64,000 nucleotides of DNA from Thiopseudomonas acetoxidans (GCF_030362935.1 NZ_JAUCDY010000003.1:62001-126000); one strand, 5' to 3'; numbered from the stretch's first letter, positions 28,345-37,329 are shown. Numbers and translations: made by a program. The notes: a model not told the origin generated them from the sequence alone.

Positions 28345-30723
28345 ATGACGGGGAAATCCACAAGTAATCCAGCAGCAGTTGCTGAGCGGCTCATTTTTAG
28401 TAACCGTCCTTGGGTTATCCTGATTTGTGCACTTACCAGTGTTTTTTTATTCTGGCAAGCGGCACAAGTACGACCAGAAACCAGCTTTGAAAAAATGATT
28501 CCACTGCAGCACCCCTACATTGAAAAGATGTTGCAGTACAAGGATGACCTCTCGAACCTAGGTAATAGCGTACGTATTTCTGTTGAAGCGACTGAAGGCG
28601 ATATCTTCGACCCTGAGTACATGGAAACGCTGAAGCAAATTAGCGATGAAGCCTTTTATATTCCCGGTGTAGACCGTGCTGGCGTGCGCTCTCTTTGGAG
28701 TCCAAACGTGCGCTGGACTGAAGTGACCGAAGAAGGCTTTGATGGTGGGGAGGTTATTCCACAAACCTATGATGGCTCGGCAGAAAGCCTGGAAGAGTTA
28801 CGCAGTAATATTCTTAAGTCGGGTCAAGTAGGGCGCTTGGTGGCGAATAATTTCAAGTCCAGCATTGTTGAAATTCCGTTATTGGAAGTGTTTCCTGATC
28901 CGCAAGATCAGGGCACCTTACTTAAACTGGATTACCGTGATTTCTCACATCAGCTTGAAGAGCACATTCGTGATAAGTATCAGTCTCAGAACCCTAAGAT
29001 CAAAATCCACATTATTGGTTTTGCTAAAAAAGTCGGTGACTTAATTGATGGCTTGATTGGTGTTGCGATGTTCTTTGCGGTCGCGCTAGGCATCACGTTC
29101 TTGCTGCTATTGCGTTTCACACGCTGTATCAAAAGCACCTTGGCTGTACTGTTTACTACGCTAGTGGCTGTGGGTTGGCAGCTAGGGCTGTTGCATCTGA
29201 TGGGTTTTGGTATTGACCCTTATTCCATGTTGGTGCCGTTCTTGGTCTTTGCCATCGGCATCTCGCATGGTGTGCAGATCATTAACGGTGTTGCCATGTC
29301 GTCTAGTACCGCCGTGAATGCGCTTAGCGCCGCACGTATGGCGTTTAGGCAGCTATTTGTGCCGGGCATGATAGCGTTATCCTCCGATGCGGTTGGTTTC
29401 ATTACGCTGTTATTGATTGATATTGGCGTGATTCGTGAGCTGGCTATCGGTGCTTCGGTGGGTGTGGCGGTCATTATTCTGACCAACCTGATTTTCTTGC
29501 CAGTGGTGGTGTCGTATTTGGGATTAAGTAAAGCAGCTCTGAAGGCAAGTCGTGAAAGTGGGGCGCGAGAAAGCGGCATATGGCGCAAAGCGTCTAACTT
29601 TGCCAACGCTAAAGTAGCACCTATTTCTATTGGTTTAGCGGTGGTGGCTGTGTGTTTAGGTCTTTGGTATGGGCAAAATTTACAGGTTGGCGATCTTGAC
29701 CAAGGAGCTCCCGAGCTGCATCCCGACTCGCGTTATAACCTTGATAACGACTTTGTGATCAATAATTACTCAACCAGCTCAGATGTCTTGGTTGTGATGG
29801 TAAAAACACCCACGGAGTCGTGCTCTAAGTACGACGTGATGAATGCGATGGATAACCTGACCTGGAAAATGGAAAATACCCAGGGCGTGCAGTCGGTGGT
29901 ATCCATGGTGACCGTGGCCAAGCAAGTGATTAAAGGCATGAACGAAGGAAATTTGAAGTGGGAGGCTTTGTCACGTAACGCACACGTGCTGAATAACTCC
30001 ATTTCCCGTGCCGACTCACTGTATAACTCAGATTGCTCACTAGCCCCCGTGCTTATTTTCCTTGAGGATCACAAAGCCCAAACGCTCGCAACCGCTGTCG
30101 CTGCAGTGGAAGAGTTTGCTGCGCAAAACAATACCGATGATTACCAGTTCCTATTGGCAGCGGGGAATGCGGGGATTGAGGCGGCGACCAACGATGTGAT
30201 TTCTGCTTCTGAAGGCATGATGCTTATTGCGGTATACAGTGCAGTGATTTTTATGTGTCTGCTAACGTTCCGTTCGGTTGCGGCAACGGCCTGTGTGATT
30301 TTACCGTTGGTGCTCACTTCGGTACTGGGTAATGCCTTAATGGCATGGTTGGGGATAGGCGTTAAGGTTGCGACTTTGCCTGTTATTGCGTTAGGCGTGG
30401 GCATTGGGGTGGACTATGGGATTTATATCTACAGTCGCCTAGAGACCTTCTTACGCATGGGCATACCGCTGCAAGAAGCCTACTATCAAACCTTAAAATC
30501 AACTGGTAAAGCCGTGCTCTTTACCGGGGTGTGTTTAGCCATTGGCGTGGCAACATGGATTTTCTCAGACATTAAATTCCAAGCAGATATGGGCTTAATG
30601 CTGACCTTTATGTTCCTTTGGAACATGCTGGGTGCAATTTGGTTACTGCCCGCGTTGGCACACTTTTTAATTAACCCTGACAAATTAAAAGCAGCATCAG
30701 TTAACAAAGAAGCCTCTGCATAA
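28345..30723 (+). CDS. RND superfamily (MMPL-type) transporter
   Basis: A 792-residue membrane protein with a duplicated half of about six membrane segments each, and large periplasmic loops after segments 1 and 7. LMGFGIDPYSMLVPFLVFAIGISHGVQI and WLGIGVKVATLPVIALGVGIGVDYGIYI are the paired segment-4/5 motifs of the MMPL/HpnN group. Such proteins move lipids or other hydrophobic molecules, and some need outer-membrane DUF1302/DUF1329 partners. No such partners are in this window. The upstream YCF48-like gene is probably co-transcribed. Substrate unknown. Confidence 0.9.
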   Translation: MTGKSTSNPAAVAERLIFSNRPWVILICALTSVFLFWQAAQVRPETSFEKMIPLQHPYIEKMLQYKDDLSNLGNSVRISVEATEGDIFDPEYMETLKQISDEAFYIPGVDRAGVRSLWSPNVRWTEVTEEGFDGGEVIPQTYDGSAESLEELRSNILKSGQVGRLVANNFKSSIVEIPLLEVFPDPQDQGTLLKLDYRDFSHQLEEHIRDKYQSQNPKIKIHIIGFAKKVGDLIDGLIGVAMFFAVALGITFLLLLRFTRCIKSTLAVLFTTLVAVGWQLGLLHLMGFGIDPYSMLVPFLVFAIGISHGVQIINGVAMSSSTAVNALSAARMAFRQLFVPGMIALSSDAVGFITLLLIDIGVIRELAIGASVGVAVIILTNLIFLPVVVSYLGLSKAALKASRESGARESGIWRKASNFANAKVAPISIGLAVVAVCLGLWYGQNLQVGDLDQGAPELHPDSRYNLDNDFVINNYSTSSDVLVVMVKTPTESCSKYDVMNAMDNLTWKMENTQGVQSVVSMVTVAKQVIKGMNEGNLKWEALSRNAHVLNNSISRADSLYNSDCSLAPVLIFLEDHKAQTLATAVAAVEEFAAQNNTDDYQFLLAAGNAGIEAATNDVISASEGMMLIAVYSAVIFMCLLTFRSVAATACVILPLVLTSVLGNALMAWLGIGVKVATLPVIALGVGIGVDYGIYIYSRLETFLRMGIPLQEAYYQTLKSTGKAVLFTGVCLAIGVATWIFSDIKFQADMGLMLTFMFLWNMLGAIWLLPALAHFLINPDKLKAASVNKEASA

Positions 30724-30757
30724 TAGATGCTCGATGATGTCATAGGTGCTTTATGCT

Positions 30758-31201
30758 CTATGGCGTCATTCCAGCGGCGCCGCAGGCCTCTGGAAACTGG
30801 CTTGAGCATTGTTCGTTAAAGTACCTTTTAGCCGCTTTGCGACAATCCCTATAAATTAGCGAACCAGCAGTGTAGTTGTCGCACAGGCTAGAGGTGTTAA
30901 TGCTGCGGTTGCGGATTTGATAATAAAACACGCCTGCGCTTTTACTCTGGCTTTTGCGCTTATTGGAAAAACCAGCACCGTCCCACTGCCATTTCACCGA
31001 ACGTAACGGCCCGGGCTGAGCTGCTTTTGCGGGTTTGCGCTGTGTTTTTTTGGTTTTTATTCCCGGTGTTATATTGATAGCACCGCGTGGCTGGTAATTA
31101 TCATCGTTGAACTCTGTTTGCCTCTCGCTGGCCAGCACCGCAGTGTTGGACACTAGCAAGGCTGTTAGAAGAAAAAGCAGGGTGGGGGTTTTATTAGCCA
31201 T
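30758..31201 (-). CDS. Exported protein of unknown function
   Basis: A 147-residue protein from the ATG at 31201, which has AAGGA 9 nt upstream; an in-frame ATG at 31219 lacks one. A signal peptide is clear (TPTLLFLLTALLVSNTAVLA, cut near ASE). The mature part is basic, with KTKKTQRKPAKAAQ and KWQWDGAGFSNKRKSQ. The C-terminal third holds four cysteines in CDNYTAGSLIYRDC, EQC and EAC, which could form two disulfides. I do not recognise a family. It lies alone, convergent with the RND gene, and downstream of the photolyase operon on the same strand. Confidence 0.7.
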   Translation of the reverse strand: MANKTPTLLFLLTALLVSNTAVLASERQTEFNDDNYQPRGAINITPGIKTKKTQRKPAKAAQPGPLRSVKWQWDGAGFSNKRKSQSKSAGVFYYQIRNRSINTSSLCDNYTAGSLIYRDCRKAAKRYFNEQCSSQFPEACGAAGMTP

Positions 31202-31261
31202 ACGCCTGAGTCCTTTCATGTAGATATGGCTAAGTATAGACCGCAGAATATATTTTTCTAT

Positions 31262-31609
31262 TTAAAAAGAACCCTCAGCAGGGTGGAATTGAAGTTCGTT
31301 AGCGGGAACCACAAAATACCAATACAGCGTAAGGAGCTGCCCTTTGTAGTTTGGATGTATCTCAAGAGACTGGGGGTTTAGCATGGGCAGTGTTCCTGCT
31401 AGCCCAGCTCGCGCAACGGCGATGGAGAAGGCACTCAGGCAGAACAGGCTCGCAGCTAAGAGATACAGCTACATTCCAGAGAAGGTCGTGCCCGGCACAC
31501 GATGCCAGCGGTCATGCAGATAATAAGAGTCCTGCCCAAGCAAATAGATGCCGCCCCAAGCGCACACAGCCGCAAGGACGATATTAATCAGTAGTCTTAG
31601 TCCATTCAT
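31262..31609 (-). pseudogene. Small membrane protein gene interrupted by an in-frame amber codon
   Basis: Reading from an ATG at 31609 gives 116 codons in one frame to a TAA at 31262-31264, broken only by a TAG at codon 47 (31469-31471). Before it: MNGLRLLINIVLAAVCAWGG..., an N-terminal membrane helix with YYLHDRWHRVPGTTFSG. After it: a second helix (LYLLAASLFCLSAFSIAVA) and a soluble tail ending LYWYFVVPANELQFHPAEGSF. The ATG overlaps the phrB stop (TGATG), so it is the last gene of that operon. Coding character continues across the TAG. It may be a recent nonsense mutation, a sequencing error or a read-through gene. Family not recognised. Confidence 0.75.
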
Positions 31610-33087
31610 CAATCTGTACCAAAAGGGTCGTTAAAATCGGCGCTGCGCGGCAGGTTTCGCGGCAGGTTTCGCGGCAGGTTTTTAAATGCATTTAATGCCC
31701 GTTCACGACTCGAGGCTAAATCCACTATGGGTTTGGGGTAATCAGTGGTATCAAATAAGCCACCCAGCTGTTTCGGCTGGTGGATGTCTTTGTCACTTAA
31801 GTGTGCCAGCTCAGGCAACCAGTGCCGAATAAAGTCGCCTTGTGGGTCAAATTTTTTGGATTGGCTGATGGGGTTAAATAGACGAAAATATGGCACGGCA
31901 TCTGTACCTGTTGATGCGCTCCACTGCCAGCCGCCATTGTTTGCGGCTAAATCACCATCGATTAAGTGCTGCATAAAAAAGCGTTCACCTTCACGCCAGT
32001 TAATCAGCAGGTTTTTAGTTAAAAACATGGCCACAACCATGCGCAGACGGTTGTGCATCCAACCAGTGGCTAGAAGTTGTCGCATCGCTGCATCAATAAT
32101 CGGGAAACCGGTGCGGCCTTGTTGCCAAGCCAGCAAGTCATCGGGTGCTTTGCGCCAAGCTAAAAACTCTGTTTCAACCTTGAAGGCTCGGTGACGCGAT
32201 ACCTTGGGGTATCCCACCAGTATGTGCGTGTAAAACTCACGCCAAAGCAGTTCGTTAATCCAAGTCACCACGCCTGACTTGCCGCAATCAAACTCGCCCT
32301 GGTTCACCGCTAGCGCAGCATGCAAGCATTGGCGCACAGACAGCACACCGGCAGCTAAATAGGCAGAAATCTGGCTAGTGCCTAGCTCGGCAGGGAAGTC
32401 GCGTTGCTCTGAATAATCATCAATCGCCTCAGCACAAAAGCTATCCAGACGTTGCTGTGCAGCGGTTTCACCCGCAGGCCATAGGGCTTGCAGTGAGGTG
32501 GCAACTGTTGTGAATCCAGCCACGTTAGCAGGAACGGGATCGGCCTCAATGGGTAAAACCGCTTGCGCTGTAGGTACGGTAAGGCATGGTGCAATGTAAT
32601 TGTGTAAGCGCTGATAGCAGACCTTACGAAACTGGCTGAATACTTTAAAGTAGCTGTCATTTTGCGTGAGAATACTGCCGGGCTTAAACAACAATCGGTC
32701 ATGATGACTTTTAAATAAGAGGCCCTGTTCAACCAGTTGCGCACCAACGGCTGCATCACGTTGGCTTTCGTCAACGCCATACTCGGTATTAACATGCACA
32801 GCGCTAATGTTTAATTCATGGCACAGCTGGGCTATGACTGTAGGCGCTTCTTGCCAACGTTCGGCGCTACGAATCAGTAAGGGGATGTTGAGTGCCGCGA
32901 GGTTTCTTTGCACTTCGGCAAGGTTACGCAGCCAAAAATCGACTTTGCAGGCGGCATTATTGTGTGTTTGCCACTGCGCTGAGCTGAGTAAAAACACCGC
33001 AATCGTAGGGCCCGCTTGAGTGGCGGCGAGCAAGGCGGTGTTGTCATGTATCCGCAGATCAGTACGCAACCAAATGAGTTGGCGCAT
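31609..33087 (-). CDS. phrB: Deoxyribodipyrimidine photolyase
   Basis: A 492-residue class I CPD photolyase, which splits UV-induced pyrimidine dimers using blue light with FAD and an antenna chromophore. The N-terminal LIWLRTDLRIHDNTAL and the FAD-binding block TGFPIIDAAMRQLLATGWMHNRLRM, then DGDLAANNGGWQWSASTGTDAVPYFRLFNP, are diagnostic. The C-terminal end carries a short tandem repeat, NLPRNLPRNLPR, from a 12-bp DNA repeat at 31647-31681. It is the third gene of a four-gene operon headed by the DUF523/DUF1722 gene, with the MerR regulator 10 bp upstream. Light control is inferred from the regulator and operators. Confidence 0.97.
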   Translation of the reverse strand: MRQLIWLRTDLRIHDNTALLAATQAGPTIAVFLLSSAQWQTHNNAACKVDFWLRNLAEVQRNLAALNIPLLIRSAERWQEAPTVIAQLCHELNISAVHVNTEYGVDESQRDAAVGAQLVEQGLLFKSHHDRLLFKPGSILTQNDSYFKVFSQFRKVCYQRLHNYIAPCLTVPTAQAVLPIEADPVPANVAGFTTVATSLQALWPAGETAAQQRLDSFCAEAIDDYSEQRDFPAELGTSQISAYLAAGVLSVRQCLHAALAVNQGEFDCGKSGVVTWINELLWREFYTHILVGYPKVSRHRAFKVETEFLAWRKAPDDLLAWQQGRTGFPIIDAAMRQLLATGWMHNRLRMVVAMFLTKNLLINWREGERFFMQHLIDGDLAANNGGWQWSASTGTDAVPYFRLFNPISQSKKFDPQGDFIRHWLPELAHLSDKDIHQPKQLGGLFDTTDYPKPIVDLASSRERALNAFKNLPRNLPRNLPRSADFNDPFGTD

Positions 33088-33097
33088 GTGCAGTTCC

Positions 33098-34021
33098 TTA
33101 TTGATGGTGTAAAAGATTGAGATGCTGCAGGCTGTGGTAGGTCTGCAGCGGATCGGCAGCGCAGTTAAGCTGGGTTAAATCGGCTAATTCATCGCGATGA
33201 ATCGTCACCGATTGGCCCGATAACAGCACAGGGCAGGGCAGGTTCTCTATCAGCTCACGCAGCGATTCAACCTGTATACGTTGGCTACCGTAGAGCAACA
33301 GTGCCCGCGGTTGTAGACGTTTAACAGCAAGCGTCAAGTCAGGCGCCGGAATAGGCCATTCAAGCACCCGCACCGAGCATTCGGCATAGCTGGCCAGCCA
33401 TCCGCAAAGCCACAACTTTGGCTCCATTATTTGTTCAGATAAGCTGACAACCAGCAGCGGCGGGCTGTGATGCAAGCGGTTGTTGTGCGCTATACGACTG
33501 GCAAGCTGAGTACGCAGCCACGTCATAAAAAATACCTGCTCAACCCGAGCACCCTCAGTGACTCTCCAGTGTTGCTGTAGCTTTTCTAGCAAGGGCAACA
33601 GCAAGTGCTGGCAGAGTGTTTCTGGCGGGTATAGCGCCATCGCTTGCTTAAAACCCTCATCCAGTTGGCGCTCGGCCAGCTGTTCAATCCATGTAAACCA
33701 TTGCGCCTGCTGGGTGCGCCAAGGCGAGTCTTCAGCCAATGGCTGCCCTGTCTGTTCTTCAAGCAATTGCTTCACTTGGCTAACCGCCACGCCACGCTCA
33801 AGCCAGTCAAGAACTTTACGAATCCGCTTAATATGTTCAAAGCTATACAGACGATGACCCTTGGCGGTGCGCAGTGGTTTGATGAGTCCGTAACGACGCT
33901 CCCACGCGCGCAAAGTGACGGGATTGACTCCGGTTTGCTGGGCGACATCGCGAATCGGGAATAGTGGCTCAGCGTGTCGCTTACCAGCCTCTTGCGCTGT
34001 TTGGGAGATAAAATCATTCAT
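33098..34021 (-). CDS. MerR family regulator, LitR/PplR-like, without a visible cobalamin site
   Basis: A 307-residue MerR protein. The winged helix (FPIRDVAQQTGVNPVTLRAWERRYGL, then RLYSFEHIKRIRKVLDWLERG) occupies about residues 20-90. The C-terminal region resembles the cap plus Rossmann-like half of CarH/LitR proteins, but the DxHxxG cobalamin-ligand motif is absent (the region reads SLSEQIMEPKLWLCGWLASYAE). That fits the PplR1-type subgroup of pseudomonads, which are reported to act with a LOV photoreceptor; no LOV gene is in this window. Its ATG overlaps the DUF523 stop (ATGA). It probably controls its own operon. Confidence 0.88.
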   Translation of the reverse strand: MNDFISQTAQEAGKRHAEPLFPIRDVAQQTGVNPVTLRAWERRYGLIKPLRTAKGHRLYSFEHIKRIRKVLDWLERGVAVSQVKQLLEEQTGQPLAEDSPWRTQQAQWFTWIEQLAERQLDEGFKQAMALYPPETLCQHLLLPLLEKLQQHWRVTEGARVEQVFFMTWLRTQLASRIAHNNRLHHSPPLLVVSLSEQIMEPKLWLCGWLASYAECSVRVLEWPIPAPDLTLAVKRLQPRALLLYGSQRIQVESLRELIENLPCPVLLSGQSVTIHRDELADLTQLNCAADPLQTYHSLQHLNLLHHQ

Positions 34022-34971
34022 AGCGCGTTACGCAAGCTAAGGTTTTCAGGGTGCGGCTGCAAATACACCTGCCCAGCAATGTAGCGATCGGGATGGCGGT
34101 TAAAATGATGTTTTATCAGCGTCAGCGGCACAATTAACGGCACAATACCGGTGCGATACTGCGTAATTAAGGCTTGTAACTCACGCTTTTCAGCGCTACT
34201 GAGCGAGTGTTTGATATAGCCACTGATGTGCTGTAACACATTGGTATGCGTGCCGCGATTGGCTATTTTTTTCAAAGCAGGCATAAACAAATTGAAGTAA
34301 TCATTAGCTATACTAGCGAGTTCTAGCTGCTGATTGCTGGCCAGTAAACGACCTAGCGCGGTGCAGTCGGCTGGGCTGCTGGCCATTAGCTGATATTTAT
34401 AACGGGCATGGAAGTCGTAAAGTTTTTGCCGTGTTAAACCGCTGTCGAGCAACTCACGCCACTGGGCATAGGCGAATACACGGGTGATAAAGTTTTCCCG
34501 TAATACCGGATCATTCAAACGGCCATCTTCTTCCACAGGTAAAAGTGGCTGTGCCTGCATTAAAGCGGCAGCAAACAAGCCACTGCCATGCTCAGCGCTA
34601 TGGCCGTCTTTTTGATACACCTTCACGCGCTCCATGCCGCAAGAGGGCGATTTTTGCATCAAAATATACCCGCAAATATCATCCAGCTCAGCAGCCGTGC
34701 GTTGACCAAAGGCGGTCAAAGCCTCAGTCACGTCCAGCGCTTGATTCACTGTACCGATAGCACGCGGCTGCGCCACATCACCAACCAAACGAATCGGCTC
34801 ACGTGGTGTGCCAAGGCCAATGGCTTGCTCAGGACAGATGGAAACATAGGTAAAGTATTGACTCAGCACGTCTTTGCACAGCAAGGATTGTTTGTGTCCG
34901 CCATTAAAACGCACGGGCGCGCCGAGCAAACAAGAACTGATGCCAACCTTGATTAACTTATCTGTGCTCAT
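34018..34971 (-). CDS. DUF523/DUF1722 (YbgA-type) protein
   Basis: A 317-residue two-domain protein. The N-terminal DUF523 part contains ISSCLLGAPVRFNGGHK, CPEQAIGLGTPREPIRLV and MQKSPSCGMERV, with conserved cysteines that suggest a metal or Fe-S centre. The C-terminal DUF1722 part follows (FHARYKYQLMASSP through HLSGYIKHSLSSAEK-like sequence). The start at 34971 is used because the conserved core begins right after it; an upstream in-frame GTG/ATG region lies within the operator. It is the first gene of the photolyase operon. Together with phrB and a MerR regulator it is a recurrent neighbourhood in proteobacteria, but its activity is unknown. Confidence 0.92.
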   Translation of the reverse strand: MSTDKLIKVGISSCLLGAPVRFNGGHKQSLLCKDVLSQYFTYVSICPEQAIGLGTPREPIRLVGDVAQPRAIGTVNQALDVTEALTAFGQRTAAELDDICGYILMQKSPSCGMERVKVYQKDGHSAEHGSGLFAAALMQAQPLLPVEEDGRLNDPVLRENFITRVFAYAQWRELLDSGLTRQKLYDFHARYKYQLMASSPADCTALGRLLASNQQLELASIANDYFNLFMPALKKIANRGTHTNVLQHISGYIKHSLSSAEKRELQALITQYRTGIVPLIVPLTLIKHHFNRHPDRYIAGQVYLQPHPENLSLRNAL

Positions 34972-34982
34972 AACCAAATACC

Positions 34983-35046
34983 TATACAAAATAAAAGCCT
35001 TGTACAAGAATATATTAAAAGCTGTACAGGTCAATTAATTTGTATA
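34983..35046 (-). promoter_or_regulatory. Promoter with two paired TGTACA-N12-TGTA(C/T)A operators
   Basis: Four hexamers lie in mirror symmetry: TATACA (34983-34988), 12 nt, TGTACA (35001-35006), 16 nt, TGTACA (35023-35028), 12 nt, TGTATA (35041-35046). The outer ends form a 15-bp perfect inverted repeat (AAATACCTATACAAA and its complement). On the - strand a promoter fits between them: TTGACC (35029-35034), 16-bp spacer, TATTCT (35007-35012). The inner hexamers abut both elements, so a bound repressor would cover the promoter. The spacing matches what I recall for LitR/PplR sites. Confidence 0.75.
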
Positions 35047-35076
35047 GGTATTTTTATTTGTGGATAGGCAGCCTGT

Positions 35077-37302
35077 TCAATAAACATCTTCACGATAGCG
35101 ACCTTGGACTTTAAGTGTTACAACGCTGATATCTAATGGCGCAAGGATGTCATTCAGTGCCGTCATAATGCTGTTGGCCATGTCTCTGCCGCCGCAGACC
35201 AGAATTTGTGCATCACTTTTAATCAATTTGCGTAGTTTTTCGCCGTCTAAGCTAATCTTATCCTGCACATAGGCGCGGTCATTGGTGCGTGAAAATACGG
35301 CGTTCAGTTCGGTCAGTCGTTTGTCTTTAAGGTAGGTGTTTAACTCAGGCTCGTAGAGAAAATCGGACTGTGGAGAACGGCCACCCCAATACAGATACAT
35401 AGGATGGTGTGCCCAGTTATGGCGGATGAAGCCCATTAATGGCCCGATACCAGTGCCGGCGCTGATGAGTACGATGGGCGCTTTACCAGAAGCAGGGCGA
35501 AAGTCTGGATTGAGTTGAATAAAAGCTTCGATGTTGCCACCTATGGGCAGCGTGCAAAGAAAGTTTGAGCACAGGCCGTTAGGGTGCTGGCGCACACAGA
35601 TTTCCAGAATACCGTCTTTGGAAGCAGAGGCCAGTGAATAAAAACGCGGTACTTGGCTGCCCGGCGGAATAATACCAACCAAATCGCCAGCATCAAAAGG
35701 TGGTAATCCGCTGCGCTTAAATAAGCGACTGATAAGATTGATTTCTGTGTTGTTTTCTGACGCGATGAAACGCAGTACAGCAGTTGGCGCCTGTACGTCA
35801 ACACCGTAATCCACGCGCTCAGCAAGCGTTAGAGTGGTGGTTTTAGGTCGTGTTGGAATATGCACCAGCGTCAGCTCGCTGCCCAAAGCTTTACCCACTG
35901 CATTACCCCAGCGGGCGAACTCCTGCGGTGATTGTCGGTTGATGCGGTCTAGCGGTAATAACTGTGGCCATCCTTTAGCACTGAGTGTTTCTTCTACTTT
36001 TTTTGCAAACCCGCAAAATTGAGGATATTGACGGTCACCAAAGCCCAGTACGGCAGTAGCAAACGTCGGTTGTTGGTGTATCTTTTCCAGTCGCTGAAAG
36101 AACTGTTTAGCTGAGGCCGGTGCATCACCATCACCGTAGGTAGCGCTAAGAATAAATAACCGCTGCGCAGAACGATAATTAGAGGCGAGTTGGTTCATTG
36201 GTGCGCTATGTACGCGGTAACCAGCTTGAACTAGGTTGTCGTGTAAGGTTTTGGCAAAGCCCCAAGTGCTGTTACTTTCGCTGCCCACAAGGATCACCGT
36301 ATCAGCAGTGTTGGCAGCACTGTTAGCAGCGAACTTGGGTTTGGAGCTATGGCGCTTCCACCAGATCAGAGGGCCTGTTACAGCCATTACGGGGATGGCC
36401 AATGCGAACAAACCAAGGATTATGCCAAGCCACCAGAGCCCTTCGCCTGTATGCAGCATATAAATAAATTCATAGAACACATGGGTGGCATCGTGCTCTT
36501 GATAAGAAAGCCACTCGCCGCTGACCTGGTCGATATAGCCAGCACCCTGCTCAGTCGTTAGAGAGTACATGCCGTCAGGATCGTTAGGGTAGGGGTAAAC
36601 CAGCTCGCGCAGTTGAGTTAAGTCCATAGCTTTTAAAGCAGCTAATGTGTTGGTAGCTGCAGGAATACCGCTCGATACCTGTTGTGGCAGTTCAGGCTCG
36701 GCCTCTATCCCCTCAGATATTAGCTCGAAAGTAATGGCGGAAAGGTAAACCCCGGTTAATGCAGACAGCAGCAGGCCAATTATCACAACCCGGCCAAACT
36801 CGATGTGCAAACGTTGACTTAGAGTGCCACGGACTGGCTGTAGCAGTTGACGCCAGCCGCCCATGCGGGTGGCCAGTAAGAAAACACCTGAAATCGTTAA
36901 CGTAACTAATAGCAACGCCGTGATGCCTGCTATTGCACGACCGGGAGTATCCAGTAACAAGGAGCGATGTAGGTTCTTCACCCAGCGCGAGAAAGATGAT
37001 GGCTCATAGGGGCCGATGGTTTCTCCAGTTTGAGGATTCACACGATCAGCTCCGACCTGACCATCACGGGTGAAATAAACAATCAAAGTGCCCGAAGGCG
37101 TGCGAACAATTTGCTCGGTTTCAGGATAACGCTTGGCCAACTTACCCGTCAGCTCGGCAACGCTTATCTGTCCAGCGGCTGGTAGAACAGTAGCCAACCG
37201 CTCCAGTGCTGGGTTAAGCGATAGGATCGCTCCCGTTACAGCAAGTAGGACGACAAACAACGCAGCGAGCAGGCCGGGTAATGAGTGCAGTTGGCGTAGC
37301 AT
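35077..37302 (-). CDS. PepSY transmembrane-flavodoxin-ferredoxin reductase fusion
   Basis: A 741-residue membrane flavoprotein. The N-terminal PepSY-associated membrane domain has four segments (about 6-30, 125-150, 170-195, 285-310). A flavodoxin/FMN domain runs from about 335 to 480 (VGSESNSTWGFAKTL, SATYGDGDAPASAKQF). A reductase module with FAD and NADPH sites follows to the end (PRFYSLASASK, GPLMGFIRHN near ISAGTGIGP, CGGRDMANSI). It would pass electrons from NADPH through flavins to the periplasmic side; siderophore-iron or metal reduction is a suggested role for the family. AGGAG lies 9 nt before the ATG. It closes a three-gene operon with a PepSY and a DUF2271 protein. Confidence 0.9.
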   Translation of the reverse strand: MLRQLHSLPGLLAALFVVLLAVTGAILSLNPALERLATVLPAAGQISVAELTGKLAKRYPETEQIVRTPSGTLIVYFTRDGQVGADRVNPQTGETIGPYEPSSFSRWVKNLHRSLLLDTPGRAIAGITALLLVTLTISGVFLLATRMGGWRQLLQPVRGTLSQRLHIEFGRVVIIGLLLSALTGVYLSAITFELISEGIEAEPELPQQVSSGIPAATNTLAALKAMDLTQLRELVYPYPNDPDGMYSLTTEQGAGYIDQVSGEWLSYQEHDATHVFYEFIYMLHTGEGLWWLGIILGLFALAIPVMAVTGPLIWWKRHSSKPKFAANSAANTADTVILVGSESNSTWGFAKTLHDNLVQAGYRVHSAPMNQLASNYRSAQRLFILSATYGDGDAPASAKQFFQRLEKIHQQPTFATAVLGFGDRQYPQFCGFAKKVEETLSAKGWPQLLPLDRINRQSPQEFARWGNAVGKALGSELTLVHIPTRPKTTTLTLAERVDYGVDVQAPTAVLRFIASENNTEINLISRLFKRSGLPPFDAGDLVGIIPPGSQVPRFYSLASASKDGILEICVRQHPNGLCSNFLCTLPIGGNIEAFIQLNPDFRPASGKAPIVLISAGTGIGPLMGFIRHNWAHHPMYLYWGGRSPQSDFLYEPELNTYLKDKRLTELNAVFSRTNDRAYVQDKISLDGEKLRKLIKSDAQILVCGGRDMANSIMTALNDILAPLDISVVTLKVQGRYREDVY

Positions 37303-37329
37303 GATAATAGACTCCTGGTTTGCTCAGCT

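Noticed and set aside
31351..31587. Open + strand frame of 78 codons
   Set aside because: It is the shadow of the amber-interrupted - strand gene, which has the better start, coupling to phrB and membrane helices.
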